From the NCBI GenBank assembly GCA_021324445.1, contig JAJPJC010000231.1:1-34322 (forward strand): a stretch of 34,322 bases of DNA, written 5' to 3'. Numbering within the stretch: position 1 is the stretch's first letter; the number at the start of each line of letters is the position of its first letter. Shown one piece after another: positions 15,694 through 27,250 of the stretch. This stretch comes from Isosphaeraceae bacterium. GTDB lineage: Bacteria; Planctomycetota; Planctomycetia; Isosphaerales; Isosphaeraceae. A program made the position numbers and the translations under genes. The notes beneath the pieces are model-generated. The model saw only the letters and a list, made by a program, of their open reading frames with translations. It was not told the origin of the DNA and ran no database searches.

Positions 15694-16335
15694 GTGAGTC
15701 GACAGGTCGAGACCCTGGAGCAGCAACTCGAGGCGCGGGACCCGGACGTCCGGCTGATGGTCCAGGTCCGGGCCGACGTCCCCGGGGCCTTCGAGACCCT
15801 GGTCGATCGCTATCAGAATCGCCTGGTCGGCATCCTGTTCCACCTGGTCGGCAGCCGCGACGAGGCCGAGGACCTCTGCCAGGAGGTGTTCCTCCGCATC
15901 TACAAGGCACGCAAGGGCTATCGTCCCAAGGCCAAGTTCGCGACCTGGCTGTTCACCATCGCCAACAACCTGGCGCTGAACCACTTGCGAGGCAAGGGTC
16001 GCAACCCGAGCCCTGCCGGCGGCGGAGCCACCGGCTCCCAGTCGTTATCCCCGATGGCCAGGCTCGAAGGGCGGGAGGGGACCCCCTCGGCCCAGATGCG
16101 TCAGGCCGAGCTGAGCGACCTGGTCCGCGAGGCGCTGGAGGTGCTCAACGAGGACCAGAAGATGGCGGTCCTGCTCAACAAGTTCGAGGAGATGAGCTAC
16201 GCCGAGATCGCCGCCATCATGGGCCGCTCGCCCGCGGCGATCAAGTCGCTCCTGGCCCGGGCCAGGAATCAGCTCCGGGAACGGCTCGAGCCCTACCTCC
16301 AGACCGGACACCGCGGCCCGGCAGGATTGGCGTGA
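15694..16335 (+). CDS. ECF-type RNA polymerase sigma factor
   Basis: 213 residues. Region 2 covers AFETLVDRYQNRLVGILFHLVGSRDEAEDLCQEVFLRIYKA and the FATWLFTIANNLALNHLR segment. Region 4 covers REALEVLNEDQKMAVLLNKFEEMSYAEIAAIMGRSPAAIKSLLARARNQLRERL, a helix-turn-helix for the -35 element. A Gly/Ser-rich linker joins them. The GTG start at 15694 is set by GGGAGGA 7 to 10 nt upstream. No anti-sigma gene lies next to it; instead its stop overlaps the comF start (TGATG), so the two are translationally coupled. Its regulon cannot be read from the window. Confidence 0.92.
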   Translation: MSRQVETLEQQLEARDPDVRLMVQVRADVPGAFETLVDRYQNRLVGILFHLVGSRDEAEDLCQEVFLRIYKARKGYRPKAKFATWLFTIANNLALNHLRGKGRNPSPAGGGATGSQSLSPMARLEGREGTPSAQMRQAELSDLVREALEVLNEDQKMAVLLNKFEEMSYAEIAAIMGRSPAAIKSLLARARNQLRERLEPYLQTGHRGPAGLA

Positions 16336-17126
16336 TGTGGGGTCAGCTCAGGGAAATCGGCCCAGCACCGAGGCTCGTCCGGAGCTGGCTGGGCGCCTTC
16401 GTCCAGGCGGTCGACGCGCTGGTGTTCCCCTGGTCGTGCGCGGTCTGCGGCGCGGAGGGCCAAGCCGGGGCCTTCTGCCGATCCTGCCGGGAGGATCTGC
16501 TGGATCGGTCGGCCCAGGCCGCGGGGTCGGCGTGCCCGCGTTGTGCCTTGCCGGTCGGCCCGTTCGCGGACCTGCACCGGGGTTGTGCCGCCTGCCGGGG
16601 CCGGTCGCTGGGCTTCGACGCGGCGATCGCGCTGGGCCCCTACGAGGGGTCGCTGCGCGAGCTCTGCCTGCGGCTGAAGCACGAACGCAACGCCTGGCTG
16701 GCGCCGTCGCTGGGCGGCCTCTGGGCCGAGGCGCGCCGCCCGGCCGTGGCCGGTCTGCCGGCCGATGCCTGGGTCGTGCCGGTGCCGCTGCATTGGTGGC
16801 GGCACTGGCGACGCGGCTACAACCAGGCCGAGGCGCTGGCCCGCGCCCTGGCGCGGCGGCTGGATCTCCGCCTCCGCCGGCCGTTGCGGCGGATCAAGGC
16901 GACCGAGAAGCTCGCCGAGCTGTCGCCCACGGAACGCGCCCGAGCCCTGCGCGGGGCGTTCCGCGCCCGGAAGAGCGCCGGCCTCGCCGGCCGCACCGTC
17001 CTCCTGGTCGACGACGTCCTGACCACCGGCGCCACCTGCGGTGCCGCGGCCCGGGCGCTGAAGCAGGCCGGAGCCGGCCGCGTCGTGGTCGCGGTTCTCG
17101 CGCGGACCGGGAAGAACCCGTCGTAA
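16335..17126 (+). CDS. comF: ComF family phosphoribosyltransferase-like protein
   Basis: About 263 residues. The N-terminal half has paired zinc-binding cysteines (CAVCG, FCRSCRE, CPRCALP, GCAACRG). The C-terminal type I phosphoribosyltransferase domain has the PRPP loop VLLVDDVLTTGATC near residues 223-236. The segment VVPVPLHWWRHWRRGYNQAEALA is the ComF signature. ComF is needed for DNA uptake in competent bacteria (in B. subtilis it works with the ComFA helicase), but it is also common in bacteria not known to be competent. The ATG at 16335 overlaps the sigma factor stop; an in-frame GTG at 16332 is the alternative. Confidence 0.9.
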   Translation: MWGQLREIGPAPRLVRSWLGAFVQAVDALVFPWSCAVCGAEGQAGAFCRSCREDLLDRSAQAAGSACPRCALPVGPFADLHRGCAACRGRSLGFDAAIALGPYEGSLRELCLRLKHERNAWLAPSLGGLWAEARRPAVAGLPADAWVVPVPLHWWRHWRRGYNQAEALARALARRLDLRLRRPLRRIKATEKLAELSPTERARALRGAFRARKSAGLAGRTVLLVDDVLTTGATCGAAARALKQAGAGRVVVAVLARTGKNPS

Positions 17127-17194
17127 GATCAAGGGCGATGCTGGACTGGGCGAATGAGCTTACATTGGAATGGGATCGGGACCGGTTTACCAGG

Positions 17195-18196
17195 ATGAGC
17201 TTGACGATGACGCTGACGACGGCGATGACGATTCGCATCGGCACCCGCGGGAGCCGCCTGGCCCGCTGGCAGGCCGAGTGGGTAGCCGATCGGCTGCGGG
17301 GGCTCCATCCGGGGCTGAACGTCGAGCTGGTCGAGATCAAGACGCAGGGGGACCGGGACCGCAACTCGCCCCTGGCTGCCATCGGCGGGGTCGGGCTGTT
17401 CACCAAGGAGATTCAGCGGGCGGTCCGGGACGGATCGGTCGACCTCGCGGTGCATAGCCTGAAGGATCTGCCCACCCAGGGGCCGGCCGAGCTGATCCTG
17501 GCGGCGGTGCCGCCGCGCGAGGACGTGGCCGACGCCCTGATCGCTTCGGAGCACCGAACCTTCGACGCCTTGCCGGCCGGCGCGCGGGTCGGCACCAGCT
17601 CACCGAGACGCCGGGCGCAGCTGCTCTTCCACCGCCCGGACCTGGAAGTCGTGACGCTCCGGGGCAATGTCGAGACCCGGCTGAACCAGGCCCTCCAGGG
17701 GCGGCTCGACGCGGTGGTGCTGGCCTGGGCGGGGCTGAGGCGGCTGGGGCTGGAAGCCCACGTGACCCAGCGGCTCGACCCGCCGGAGTTCCTGCCCGCG
17801 GTGGGGCAGGGGGCCCTGGGGATCGAGTGCCGCCGCGAGGATGCGGCCGTCCTGGCCTTGCTGGAGCCCCTCGACGATCCGGCGACCCGCCGCGCCGTCC
17901 GGGCCGAGCGCACTACGCTCGCCCAACTGGAAGGGGGATGCCTCATCCCCATGGCCGCCTGGGCTCGCGACGTCCAGGATGAGGATGAGGAGCGGATTGA
18001 TCGCCCGGCCTTGGCACTCGACGCGGCCGTCTTCGACACCGATGGTCGAAGTCGGGCGCTCATCGCACTCCGCGGGCCCCGCGACGACCCCGACGGCCTC
18101 GGCCGCCGCGCCGCCGCGGCCCTGCGCGAGCAGGGGGCTGCCTCCCTCCTGGCCTCCGCGCCGCGGCGCCCTGAGGATTCGGTCGAGCCGCCGTGA
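17195..18196 (+). CDS. hemC: Porphobilinogen deaminase (hydroxymethylbilane synthase)
   Basis: The third-step enzyme of tetrapyrrole synthesis, joining four porphobilinogens into hydroxymethylbilane in the cytoplasm. It has IRIGTRGSRLARWQAEW at the N-terminus, LFTKEIQRAVRDGSVDLAVHSLKDLP, GTSSPRRRAQLL, LRGNVETRL and VGQGALGIECR. The dipyrromethane-cofactor cysteine lies in LEGGCLIP (codon 17939). Start choice is uncertain: ATGs at 17138, 17195, 17207 and 17225 are in frame, no ribosome site clearly decides, and the conserved core begins at 17225, where numbering fits other family members best. It follows comF by 68 bp. No hemD is nearby. Confidence 0.9.
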   Translation: MSLTMTLTTAMTIRIGTRGSRLARWQAEWVADRLRGLHPGLNVELVEIKTQGDRDRNSPLAAIGGVGLFTKEIQRAVRDGSVDLAVHSLKDLPTQGPAELILAAVPPREDVADALIASEHRTFDALPAGARVGTSSPRRRAQLLFHRPDLEVVTLRGNVETRLNQALQGRLDAVVLAWAGLRRLGLEAHVTQRLDPPEFLPAVGQGALGIECRREDAAVLALLEPLDDPATRRAVRAERTTLAQLEGGCLIPMAAWARDVQDEDEERIDRPALALDAAVFDTDGRSRALIALRGPRDDPDGLGRRAAAALREQGAASLLASAPRRPEDSVEPP

Positions 18197-18686
18197 GACC
18201 GCGGTGCCATTATTGAAACCATCCACCCGTCCACCAGGGATCTATTCGACTCAGCTCCCACGGCGCGGTCTTGACACGGCCGTGACAATGCATCCGGCAT
18301 GGATTCCGTCAAAGCCGGACCTGATCAGGACGCTTCGTCCCGGCACCCGGGAAATCCACCGCCAAGTCGCCAAGGGCGCCCAGAATCCGAAAACCATCAT
18401 GGCCAGCAAGCGATTCGTACCATGTCATTTGGATCATCCACCCCGGCTTGCGTGGCCGGGTTGTCCGTGGTGAACATCGATGAGGCAAAGCCCTTGGGGC
18501 GCCTTGACAGTCGCCCCCCGTGCCAGCCCCTCGAATCGAAGTTTGCCGTCCCGGGTTTTTTTGCCGAAGCCCTCTTGACGAATGAGCAGCACTCTGCGCT
18601 TACTATTTGGAATTCCAATAACATCCTCAGCGCACTATCGGAGAAATGCCGATAGATCCCAAGGGGTGGCGAGAGGCGGGGAGCGG
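18197..18686. other. 490-bp intergenic region upstream of the LysR gene
   Basis: No convincing gene. It has two isolated TTGACA hexamers (18271-18276 and near 18504), neither with a -10 at normal spacing. TTGACG at 18575-18580 is followed after 20 nt by TACTAT at 18601-18606, too far for a standard promoter but possible. The AT-rich end carries the perfect palindrome at 18607-18618. Confidence 0.4.
18607..18618. promoter_or_regulatory. Perfect 12-bp palindrome, possible LysR operator
   Basis: TTGGAATTCCAA is a perfect dyad in the only AT-rich patch before the LysR gene, 68 bp upstream of its ATG and next to the -10-like TACTAT. LysR-type regulators commonly bind dyads at their own promoters. 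The assignment is inference from position and symmetry. Confidence 0.4.
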
Positions 18687-19592
18687 ATGCAGCTCGAGTC
18701 GTTGAAGATCTTCTGTGATGTGGTTCGCTGGTCGAGCTTCTCGCGGGGGGCCGCGGAGAATGGGATCTCCCAATCCTCGGCCAGCCAGGCGGTTCACCAG
18801 TTGGAGACGCGGTTGGGGCTGAAGCTGATCGACCGCTCGAAGCGGCCGCTGGTGCTCACTCCGCGCGGGAAAGTGTACTACGAGGGTTGCAAGGAGTTGG
18901 TCGAGCGGTACGAGGAGTTGGAGAACCGGGTCAAGGCCCTGGCGGGCGAAGACACGGTGGCAGGGACCGTCGGCGTCGCGGCGATCTATTCGGGTCTCGA
19001 TCCGATGAGCCGGTACGTGAAGCTCTTCGAGACGCGGCATCCCCGAGCGAACGTCCGGCTGGAATACTTGCATCCCAGCCGGGTGCTCGAGCGGGTCAGT
19101 AGCGGCGAGGCCGACCTGGGCTTGCTCTCGTGCCCGCGCAAGTGGCCGGATCTGACCGTGATCACCTGGCGCGAGGAAGCGATGGTCCTGGCTGTCCACC
19201 CGTCGCACCGCTTCGCACAGCGGGCGTGCGTCCCCGTCGCCGAGTTGGAGGGCGAGCCGTTCATCGCGTTCGATGGTGATCTGCCGATCCGGCGTTCCAT
19301 CGATCGCTTCCTGCGCCATCACTCCGTTCAAGTCGATACGGTCCTGGCATTCGATAACATCGAGAGCATCAAGCACGCCGTCGAGATTCCCTCGGGGATC
19401 TCGATCCTCCCCGAGCCCTCACTGGCGCAGGAGATCAAGGCGGGGACCTTGGTCGCGGTCCGGATCGCAGGCCAGGGCCCAGACGACCGCCTGACTCGCC
19501 CCCTGGCGTTGATCCACCGCCGGCACGCGAACCTCGACGTGGCGGCGGCGAAGTTCTTGGATTTGTTGCTCAGTGATACTCCCCGCGGCTGA
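18687..19592 (+). CDS. LysR-family transcriptional regulator next to gltBD
   Basis: 301 residues. The winged-helix part reads MQLESLKIFCDVVRWSSFSRGAAENGISQSSASQAVHQLETRLGLKLIDRSKRPLVLTPRG, a classic LysR head. The effector domain follows from about residue 90 (GTVGVAAIYS, SGEADLGLLS, PSGISILPEP). The ATG at 18687 has GGGGAG upstream. The gene precedes gltB on the same strand with a 162-bp gap. In Bacillus the LysR protein GltC activates gltAB, so a similar role here is a fair inference from synteny, though GltC itself is divergent from its target. The inducer is unknown. Confidence 0.88.
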   Translation: MQLESLKIFCDVVRWSSFSRGAAENGISQSSASQAVHQLETRLGLKLIDRSKRPLVLTPRGKVYYEGCKELVERYEELENRVKALAGEDTVAGTVGVAAIYSGLDPMSRYVKLFETRHPRANVRLEYLHPSRVLERVSSGEADLGLLSCPRKWPDLTVITWREEAMVLAVHPSHRFAQRACVPVAELEGEPFIAFDGDLPIRRSIDRFLRHHSVQVDTVLAFDNIESIKHAVEIPSGISILPEPSLAQEIKAGTLVAVRIAGQGPDDRLTRPLALIHRRHANLDVAAAKFLDLLLSDTPRG

Positions 19593-19622
19593 GGCCTTGG
19601 CCGCTCAGTGCTTCCGCTTCGG

Positions 19623-19641
19623 GATCCCGCGCCGCGGGATC
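19623..19641. terminator. Hairpin between LysR gene and gltB
   Basis: GATCCCGC-gcc-GCGGGATC is a perfect 8-bp stem with a 3-nt loop, 31 bp after the LysR stop. No U-run follows, so it could be a terminator for the regulator, an RNA end-protecting element, or part of gltB leader control. Confidence 0.4.
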
Positions 19642-19754
19642 AACCCAACCCCATCCGGGCCGCTCGCGCGGCGCGGGATGGATGGGCCGCCCGAGTCCCC
19701 GCTCGCCACGCCGGGTCCGGGACGCGCCAGGCGCGCTTACGAAGGATGACTCAC

Positions 19755-22700
19755 ATGAGTTCCGCTCTGCCGACGGCCCGAGGACTGTACGACCCCCGCC
19801 ATGAACACGATAGCTGCGGTGTGGGCTTCATCGTCGACCTCAAGGGCCGGCGATCGCATCAACTGGTGCGAGATGGGCTCACGTTACTCGTCAATTTGAA
19901 TCATCGCGGTGCCTGCGGATGCGAGAATAACACCGGCGACGGCGCGGGTCTCTTGATCCAGATCCCCCACGAGTTCTTCAGCCGCCGCTGCCGCGACCTG
20001 GGCTTCGCCCTCCCCGAGCCGGAACATTATGGCGTCGGCACTTTGTTCACATCGCGGGATGTCGATCAGCAAGAATACGGCAAGGCGCTCTTCGAGCGGA
20101 TCGTCGCCGAGGAAGGGCGGGAGTTCCTGGGCTGGCGCCCGATCGTGACGGATGGGTCGTCCTTGGGCGAGAGTGCCCGGGCCGTCGAGCCGGTCATGTG
20201 GCACGCCTTCGTCGGCCTGGGCCGATCCCGCGATGATGCCGAGCGCTTCGAGCGGAAGCTGTACGTCATCCGCAAGCGATTCGAAAGCGCGATCGAGACC
20301 TCGGGCCTCGACGACCATACGTATTTCTATTTCGCCAGCCTCTCGTGCCGGACCCTGGTCTACAAGGGGATGCTCACCCCCGGACAGCTCGGCGGCTACT
20401 TCGCCGACGACCTGGACGACCCGCACCTGAAGACCGCGCTGTGCATGTTCCACTCGCGGTTCAGCACCAACACGTTCCCGAGCTGGGAGCTGGCCCATCC
20501 CTACCGGATGATCTCGCATAACGGCGAGATCAACACGTTGCGCGGCAATATCAACTGGATGCGGGCGCGCGAGGCCCTGTTCGCCTCGGACCTGTACGAG
20601 CCGAACGACATCGAGAAGATCAAGCCGATCATCCGCGAGGGCCTCAGCGACACGGCCTGCCTCGATAACGCGGTGGAGCTGCTGGTGCGCTCGGGCTACA
20701 GCCTGGCCCACGCCATGATGATGCTCATCCCCGAGGCGTGGGAGAACCATGAGTCGATGTCCCAGGTCAAGAAGGACTTCTACAGGTACCATAGCTGCCT
20801 GATGGAGCCCTGGGACGGGCCCGCGTCGGTGGCATTCACCGACGGGAAGTCCATTGGCGCGGTGCTGGACCGCAATGGCCTGCGGCCCGGTCGCTACGTG
20901 GTGACCGATGACGACCGCGTGATCATGGCCTCGGAGGTGGGCGCGCTGGAGATTCCGCCGGAGCGAATCCTCAAGAAGGGGCGGCTCGAGCCCGGTAAGA
21001 TGTTCCTGGTCGACCTCCAGCGCGGGCGGATCGTGGACGATGAGGAACTGAAGCACGAACTGGCCTCGGCCCAGCCCTACGGCCGATGGCTCCGCGAGTT
21101 CATGGTGTCCCTGGCCGAGCTGCCCCGAGCCCCCGAGATCCCCGGCCCCGATCACGAGACGCTGCTGCACCGCCAGATGGCCTTCGGCTACACCCTCGAA
21201 GACCTCAAGTACATCATCGGGCCCATGGGCACAGGCGGCGAGGAAGCGATCGGGTCGATGGGCACCGACACACCCCTGGCGGTGCTCTCGGATCGCGCCC
21301 AGCCGTTGTTCAACTACTTCAAGCAGCTCTTCGCGCAGGTGACCAATCCGCCCCTGGACGCCATCCGCGAGGAGCTGGTCACCTCGGTCTTCACCGGCGC
21401 CGGCGGCGAAGGCAACCTGCTGGAGCCCAGGCCGGAATCCTGCCGGCAGATCGCCCTGGAGACCCCGATCCTCGACAACGACGAGCTGGCGCGGCTCAAG
21501 CAGCTCGATGGCTGGCGCGGATTCCAGTCGGCGACCCTCCCCATGCTCTTCGTCGCGGCGGAGGGACCCCAGGGGCTGGAGGCCGCGCTGCGTTCGCTGA
21601 TCGACCGGGCTTGTGCGGCGATCGAGCAGGGGGCGAACCTGATCGTGCTCTCGGACCGCGGCGTCAATGCCGAGATGGCGCCCATCCCCTCGCTGCTGGC
21701 CTGTTCGGGGCTGCACCACGATATGGTCCGCCGAGGCTTGCGGTCGCGCGCGGGGCTGGTGATCGAGTGTGGCGACGCCCGCGAGGTCCACCACTTTGCC
21801 CTCTTGCTGGGCTACGGGGCCGGCACGATCAATCCCTATGTCGCCTTCGAGACGCTCGATGACCTGATCCGCCAGGGGATCATCACCGGGATCGACCACG
21901 ACGAGGCCGTCTACCGCTATCGCAAGGCGATCAAGAAGGGCGTCGTCAAGGTCATGTCCAAGATGGGCATCAGTACGATCCAGAGCTACCGCGGTGCCCA
22001 GATCTTCGAGGCGATCGGGCTGAACGAGGAGTTCGTCGGCCGCTACTTCGACAAGACGGCCTCGCGCGTCGGCGGGATCGGCCTGGCGGAGATCGCCGCC
22101 GAGACGCTCCACCATCACCGCCGCGCTTATGGCAGCCGCGACGTCCGGCCGATTCAGCTGCTCGAGGGCGGCCAGTACCAGTGGCGCCGCGACGGCGAAT
22201 TCCACCTGTTCAACCCCGAGACGGTCTTCCGGCTCCAGCACTCGACCCAGGCCGGTCGCTACGACATCTTCAAGAAGTACACCCGGATGGTGGACGAGCA
22301 GACCGAGCGGCTGTGCACGCTCCGCGGTCTGTTCAGGTTCCGTTTCGACAAGTGCACAGCGGTGCCGATCGACGAGGTCGAGCCGGTCGAGTCGATCGTC
22401 AAGCGGTTCGCGACCGGCGCCATGAGCTACGGCTCGATTTCGGCCGAGGCCCACGAGACCCTGGCGATCGCCATGAACCGCCTGGGCGCCAAGTCCAACA
22501 CGGGGGAGGGGGGAGAGGACCCCGAGCGGTTCCGGCCGCTCCCCAATGGCGACAGCCGCCGCAGTGCCATCAAGCAGGTCGCCTCGGGCCGGTTCGGCGT
22601 CACCAGCGAGTATCTCGTCAGCGCGGATGAGCTTCAGATCAAGATGGCCCAGGGCGCCAAGCCGGGCGAGGGAGGCCAGCTCCCGGGACACAAGGTCTGG

Positions 22701-24330
22701 CCCTGGATCGCCAAGGTCCGGTATTCCACCCCCGGCGTGGGGCTGATCAGCCCCCCGCCTCATCACGACATCTACTCGATCGAAGACCTGGCCCAGTTGA
22801 TCTATGACCTGAAAAACAGCAATCCCCGGGCGCGGATCAGCGTCAAGCTGGTGGCCGAGATGGGTGTCGGCACGGTCGCGGCGGGGGTGGCCAAGGCCCA
22901 CAGCGACGTCGTGCTGATCAGCGGCCATGACGGCGGCACCGGCGCCAGCCCGCTGACCTCGATCAAGCATGCCGGCATCCCCTGGGAGCTGGGCCTGGCT
23001 GAGACCCAGCAAACCCTCGTGCTCAACAAGCTGCGCGACCGGATCATCGTCCAGACCGACGGCCAGCTCAAGACCGGGCGGGACGTCGTGATCGCCGCGC
23101 TTCTGGGCGCCGAGGAATTCGGGTTCGCGACGGCCCCGCTGGTGGTCATGGGCTGCATCCTGATGCGGGTCTGCCACCTGGATACGTGCCCGGTCGGCAT
23201 CGCCACCCAGAACCCGCGGCTGCGGGAGAAGTTCCGCGGCCGCGCCGAGCACGTCATCAACTTCTTCCGCTTCATCGCCCAGGAAGTCCGGGAGCTGATG
23301 GCCCAGCTCGGGTTCCGCACGATCGCGGAGATGATCGGCCGGAGCGACCTGCTCGACATGCACCGGGCCCTCGATCACTACAAGGCCAAGGGTCTGGACT
23401 TCAGCAAGATTTTCTACCGGCCGGACCTGGGGCCCGACGTTGCGGTGCGGAAGGTCCGCGACCAGGACCACGGGATCGCTGCGTCGCTCGACGCGACGAC
23501 GCTGGTCCCGGCCTGCCGGCCGGCTCTGGAGCGGGGCGAGCCGGTCGCGCTGGACCTGCCGATCCGCAACACCAACCGCACGGTGGGCACCATCCTGGGA
23601 AGCGAGCTGACGCGGCGTTACGGCGGTGCGGGGCTCCCGGAGGACACGATCCAGCTCAAGTTCACCGGCTCGGCCGGCCAGAGTTTCGGCGCGTTCCTCC
23701 CCCGGGGGATCACCCTGACCCTCGAGGGGGACTGCAACGACTACCCCGGCAAGGGGCTCTCCGGGGGCAAGATCATCGTCTACCCGCCCAGGGCGGCGCG
23801 GTTCCTCGCCGAGGAGAACATCGTCATCGGCAACGTCGCGCTCTACGGCGCCACCGGCGGCCAGGCCTTCTTCCGCGGCCGGGCCGGCGAGCGGTTCTGC
23901 GTCCGCAACAGCGGCGCACACGCCGTCGTCGAAGGGACCGGCGACCACGGCTGCGAATATATGACCGGCGGCGTCGCCGTGATCCTCGGCCCGACCGGGC
24001 GCAACTTCGCCGCCGGCATGAGCGGCGGGATGGCGTTTGTCTTCGACGAGTACCAGGAATTCCCCCAGCGCTGCAACCTGGAGATGGTCGAGCTCGAGCG
24101 GCTCTGCGAGCCCGAGGACCTCGAGCTGGTCCGCGACCTCTTGATCCAGCACGCCGGTTACACCGGCAGCCCGGTCGCGGCCCGACTGCTGAACGACTGG
24201 GAGTGGGCACTCGGCCGCTTCGTCAAGGTGATGCCGGTCGATTACCGCCGCGTCCTGGAGGCACAACGATCGGCCGAGCGCCCTGGTGCGGCCCACGCCC
24301 GCGATCGGCTCGAGGAGGTGGAGGTCACCC

Positions 24331-24338
<8 letters not shown>
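19755..24338 (+). CDS. gltB: Glutamate synthase (NADPH) large subunit
   Basis: 1527 residues, full length for bacterial GltB. It takes the amide of glutamine and 2-oxoglutarate to give two glutamates with GltD. The N-terminal class II amidotransferase has its nucleophile in HDSCGVGF, Cys21 from this start, so a 20-residue propeptide would be removed. The FMN synthase domain holds [11 protein letters not shown]. The 3Fe-4S cysteines are C1134, C1140 and C1145 in [12 protein letters not shown]. The C-terminal GXGXG beta-helix ([24 protein letters not shown]) is complete. GAAGGA lies 8 nt before ATG 19755; another ATG at 19746 overlaps that site and is less likely. Confidence 0.96.
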
Positions 24339-25806
<1,468 letters not shown>

Positions 25807-25846
25807 GCCTGGTGGCTGCGCTGAACACTGATCCGAGGCCGATCAC

Positions 25847-27187
25847 ATGATGAGCCGGTGTTGCTGGATTCGAAGGCGTGTCCTTGTCCTGTGCTGGACA
25901 GCGGTCGGGTGGGTGGTTCTCGGCCTGTCGGCGGCGATGGGTCAGAGTCTCGCGAATCCGCTGATCGACGACTTCGAGATCGCGCCGGGGGGGGCCTACG
26001 AGTGGGACCTCCTGGGCCGACTCTGGGTCCTCGGTAACTACGAGCCCGCGGATCTGGCTCGCTTGTCGCGGTTGACGGTTCTGGAGTCGATCGCGATGTA
26101 CCAGAACATGCGGACCGACCTGCGCCTGACGATGATCGGGGCCCGGCTCGAGGGCGAGATGTCCGCGCTCTGGGACGCGGCGGCGCTCTTCTATGTGGGC
26201 GCCGGCGAGCCGATGGATTTCGCCAGCGTCACACGCTCGCGGATCCTGATGGCCGACCTGGGTGAAGCCTACCGGCAGGTCACTGTGACCCTCGGGACCG
26301 TGCCCGGTTTGTCCCTGCGGGCCGCGTACCACCTGCAAGACATCTCGCGGCTGCTCCCGACGATGAACGACGTGCTCGATGCCATCGAGACCGACCTGGT
26401 CGGTCCGAGCGCACCGCCCGCCGTGAGGACGCCGGACCTGGCGGCGGTCCGGGAGGCCGTGCGCCGGTTGATCCAGGACCTCTCGGCGCTGATCCAGCGG
26501 CTCCGCGCAGCCAACGTGGCCCCCGCCGAGCGCAACGGCGTGATCGACGATCTCAACGGCTTGCTCGACCTCCTCCGGGGCGTCGACCGGATGCTCTCCG
26601 CCGAGCCTTCGTTCCGGGATCTCGTGAGAGCGTTGCGGCTGATCGGCGGTCGCGTGTGGCCCGTCGAGACCCGGATGGCCCGCCTCGCCGGGGGAGCGGA
26701 TTTGAGCCGTCGATGGCGGCTGGTCCGCCAGGGGATCAACGACCTCTCGGACGAGTTCGGACTGCCGCGTGTCCTCAACCTGGCTGCCGCGACCCGGCCG
26801 GCCGGAGGCGTGGACCGCAATCTGATGGCTCAGGTCGATCGCGCGATCGCCGGCCTCGACCGGTTCTTGAGCGCTGGCGGCGCGGGTCCGGCGGAAGGTG
26901 CCGAGGGCTCGCAATTCCGGAGCGATGCCGCCGCGTTGCGCCGGAAGCTCCTCCTCTTCCGCCAGTACGTTGCCGCCAACACACCGGCTGGACAACTGAT
27001 GACGCTCTTGCGGGACATCGAGGCCGCGAACCGGCAGCTCAACAATCGCGCCCGGTTCGAGCGTCGCATCGATCGCGGTGGTTCTCGGCTGGACACTCGC
27101 GAATTCCAGGAGCCGGCGCAGGCCGTGGACCAACTGCGCGACCTCTTGCCCAGGCCCGCCGCGAACGCCCCGAGGGCAACGCCGTAG
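25847..27187 (+). CDS. Secreted alpha-helical protein of unknown function
   Basis: 446 residues (445 from ATG 25850). The basic N-terminus and hydrophobic core (VLVLCWTAVGWVVLGLSAA) end near AMGQS, a signal peptide with cleavage around residue 32. The mature part is almost all amphipathic helix, rich in Leu, Arg, Asp and Ala, in long repeats such as AVREAVRRLIQDLSALIQRL and DLNGLLDLLRGVDRML. No cysteines, metal motifs or membrane spans are seen after the signal. I recognise no family; a planctomycete-specific periplasmic protein is likely. It follows gltD after 40 bp without clear coupling. Its stop lies in the first arm of an inverted repeat. Confidence 0.65.
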   Translation: MMSRCCWIRRRVLVLCWTAVGWVVLGLSAAMGQSLANPLIDDFEIAPGGAYEWDLLGRLWVLGNYEPADLARLSRLTVLESIAMYQNMRTDLRLTMIGARLEGEMSALWDAAALFYVGAGEPMDFASVTRSRILMADLGEAYRQVTVTLGTVPGLSLRAAYHLQDISRLLPTMNDVLDAIETDLVGPSAPPAVRTPDLAAVREAVRRLIQDLSALIQRLRAANVAPAERNGVIDDLNGLLDLLRGVDRMLSAEPSFRDLVRALRLIGGRVWPVETRMARLAGGADLSRRWRLVRQGINDLSDEFGLPRVLNLAAATRPAGGVDRNLMAQVDRAIAGLDRFLSAGGAGPAEGAEGSQFRSDAAALRRKLLLFRQYVAANTPAGQLMTLLRDIEAANRQLNNRARFERRIDRGGSRLDTREFQEPAQAVDQLRDLLPRPAANAPRATP

Positions 27188-27250
27188 GGCCGGTTCTCCC
27201 GGCCGGGAGCCGTCTACCACGTCCGTTCCGGCCGGCACAGCCGGCCCTAC
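27184..27250. terminator. Inverted repeat supplying both convergent stop codons
   Basis: The arms GTAGGGCCGG (27184-27193) and CCGGCCCTAC (27241-27250) are perfect 10-bp inverted repeats. The TAG in each arm is the stop codon of the gene running into it: 27185-27187 on + and 27247-27249 on minus. The loop holds two more palindromes, CCCGGCCGGG and CCGGCCGG. A bidirectional terminator is likely. Confidence 0.7.

Noticed and set aside
18299..18655. 118-codon frame upstream of the LysR gene
   Set aside because: No ribosome site, random composition, overlaps the promoter region and palindrome.
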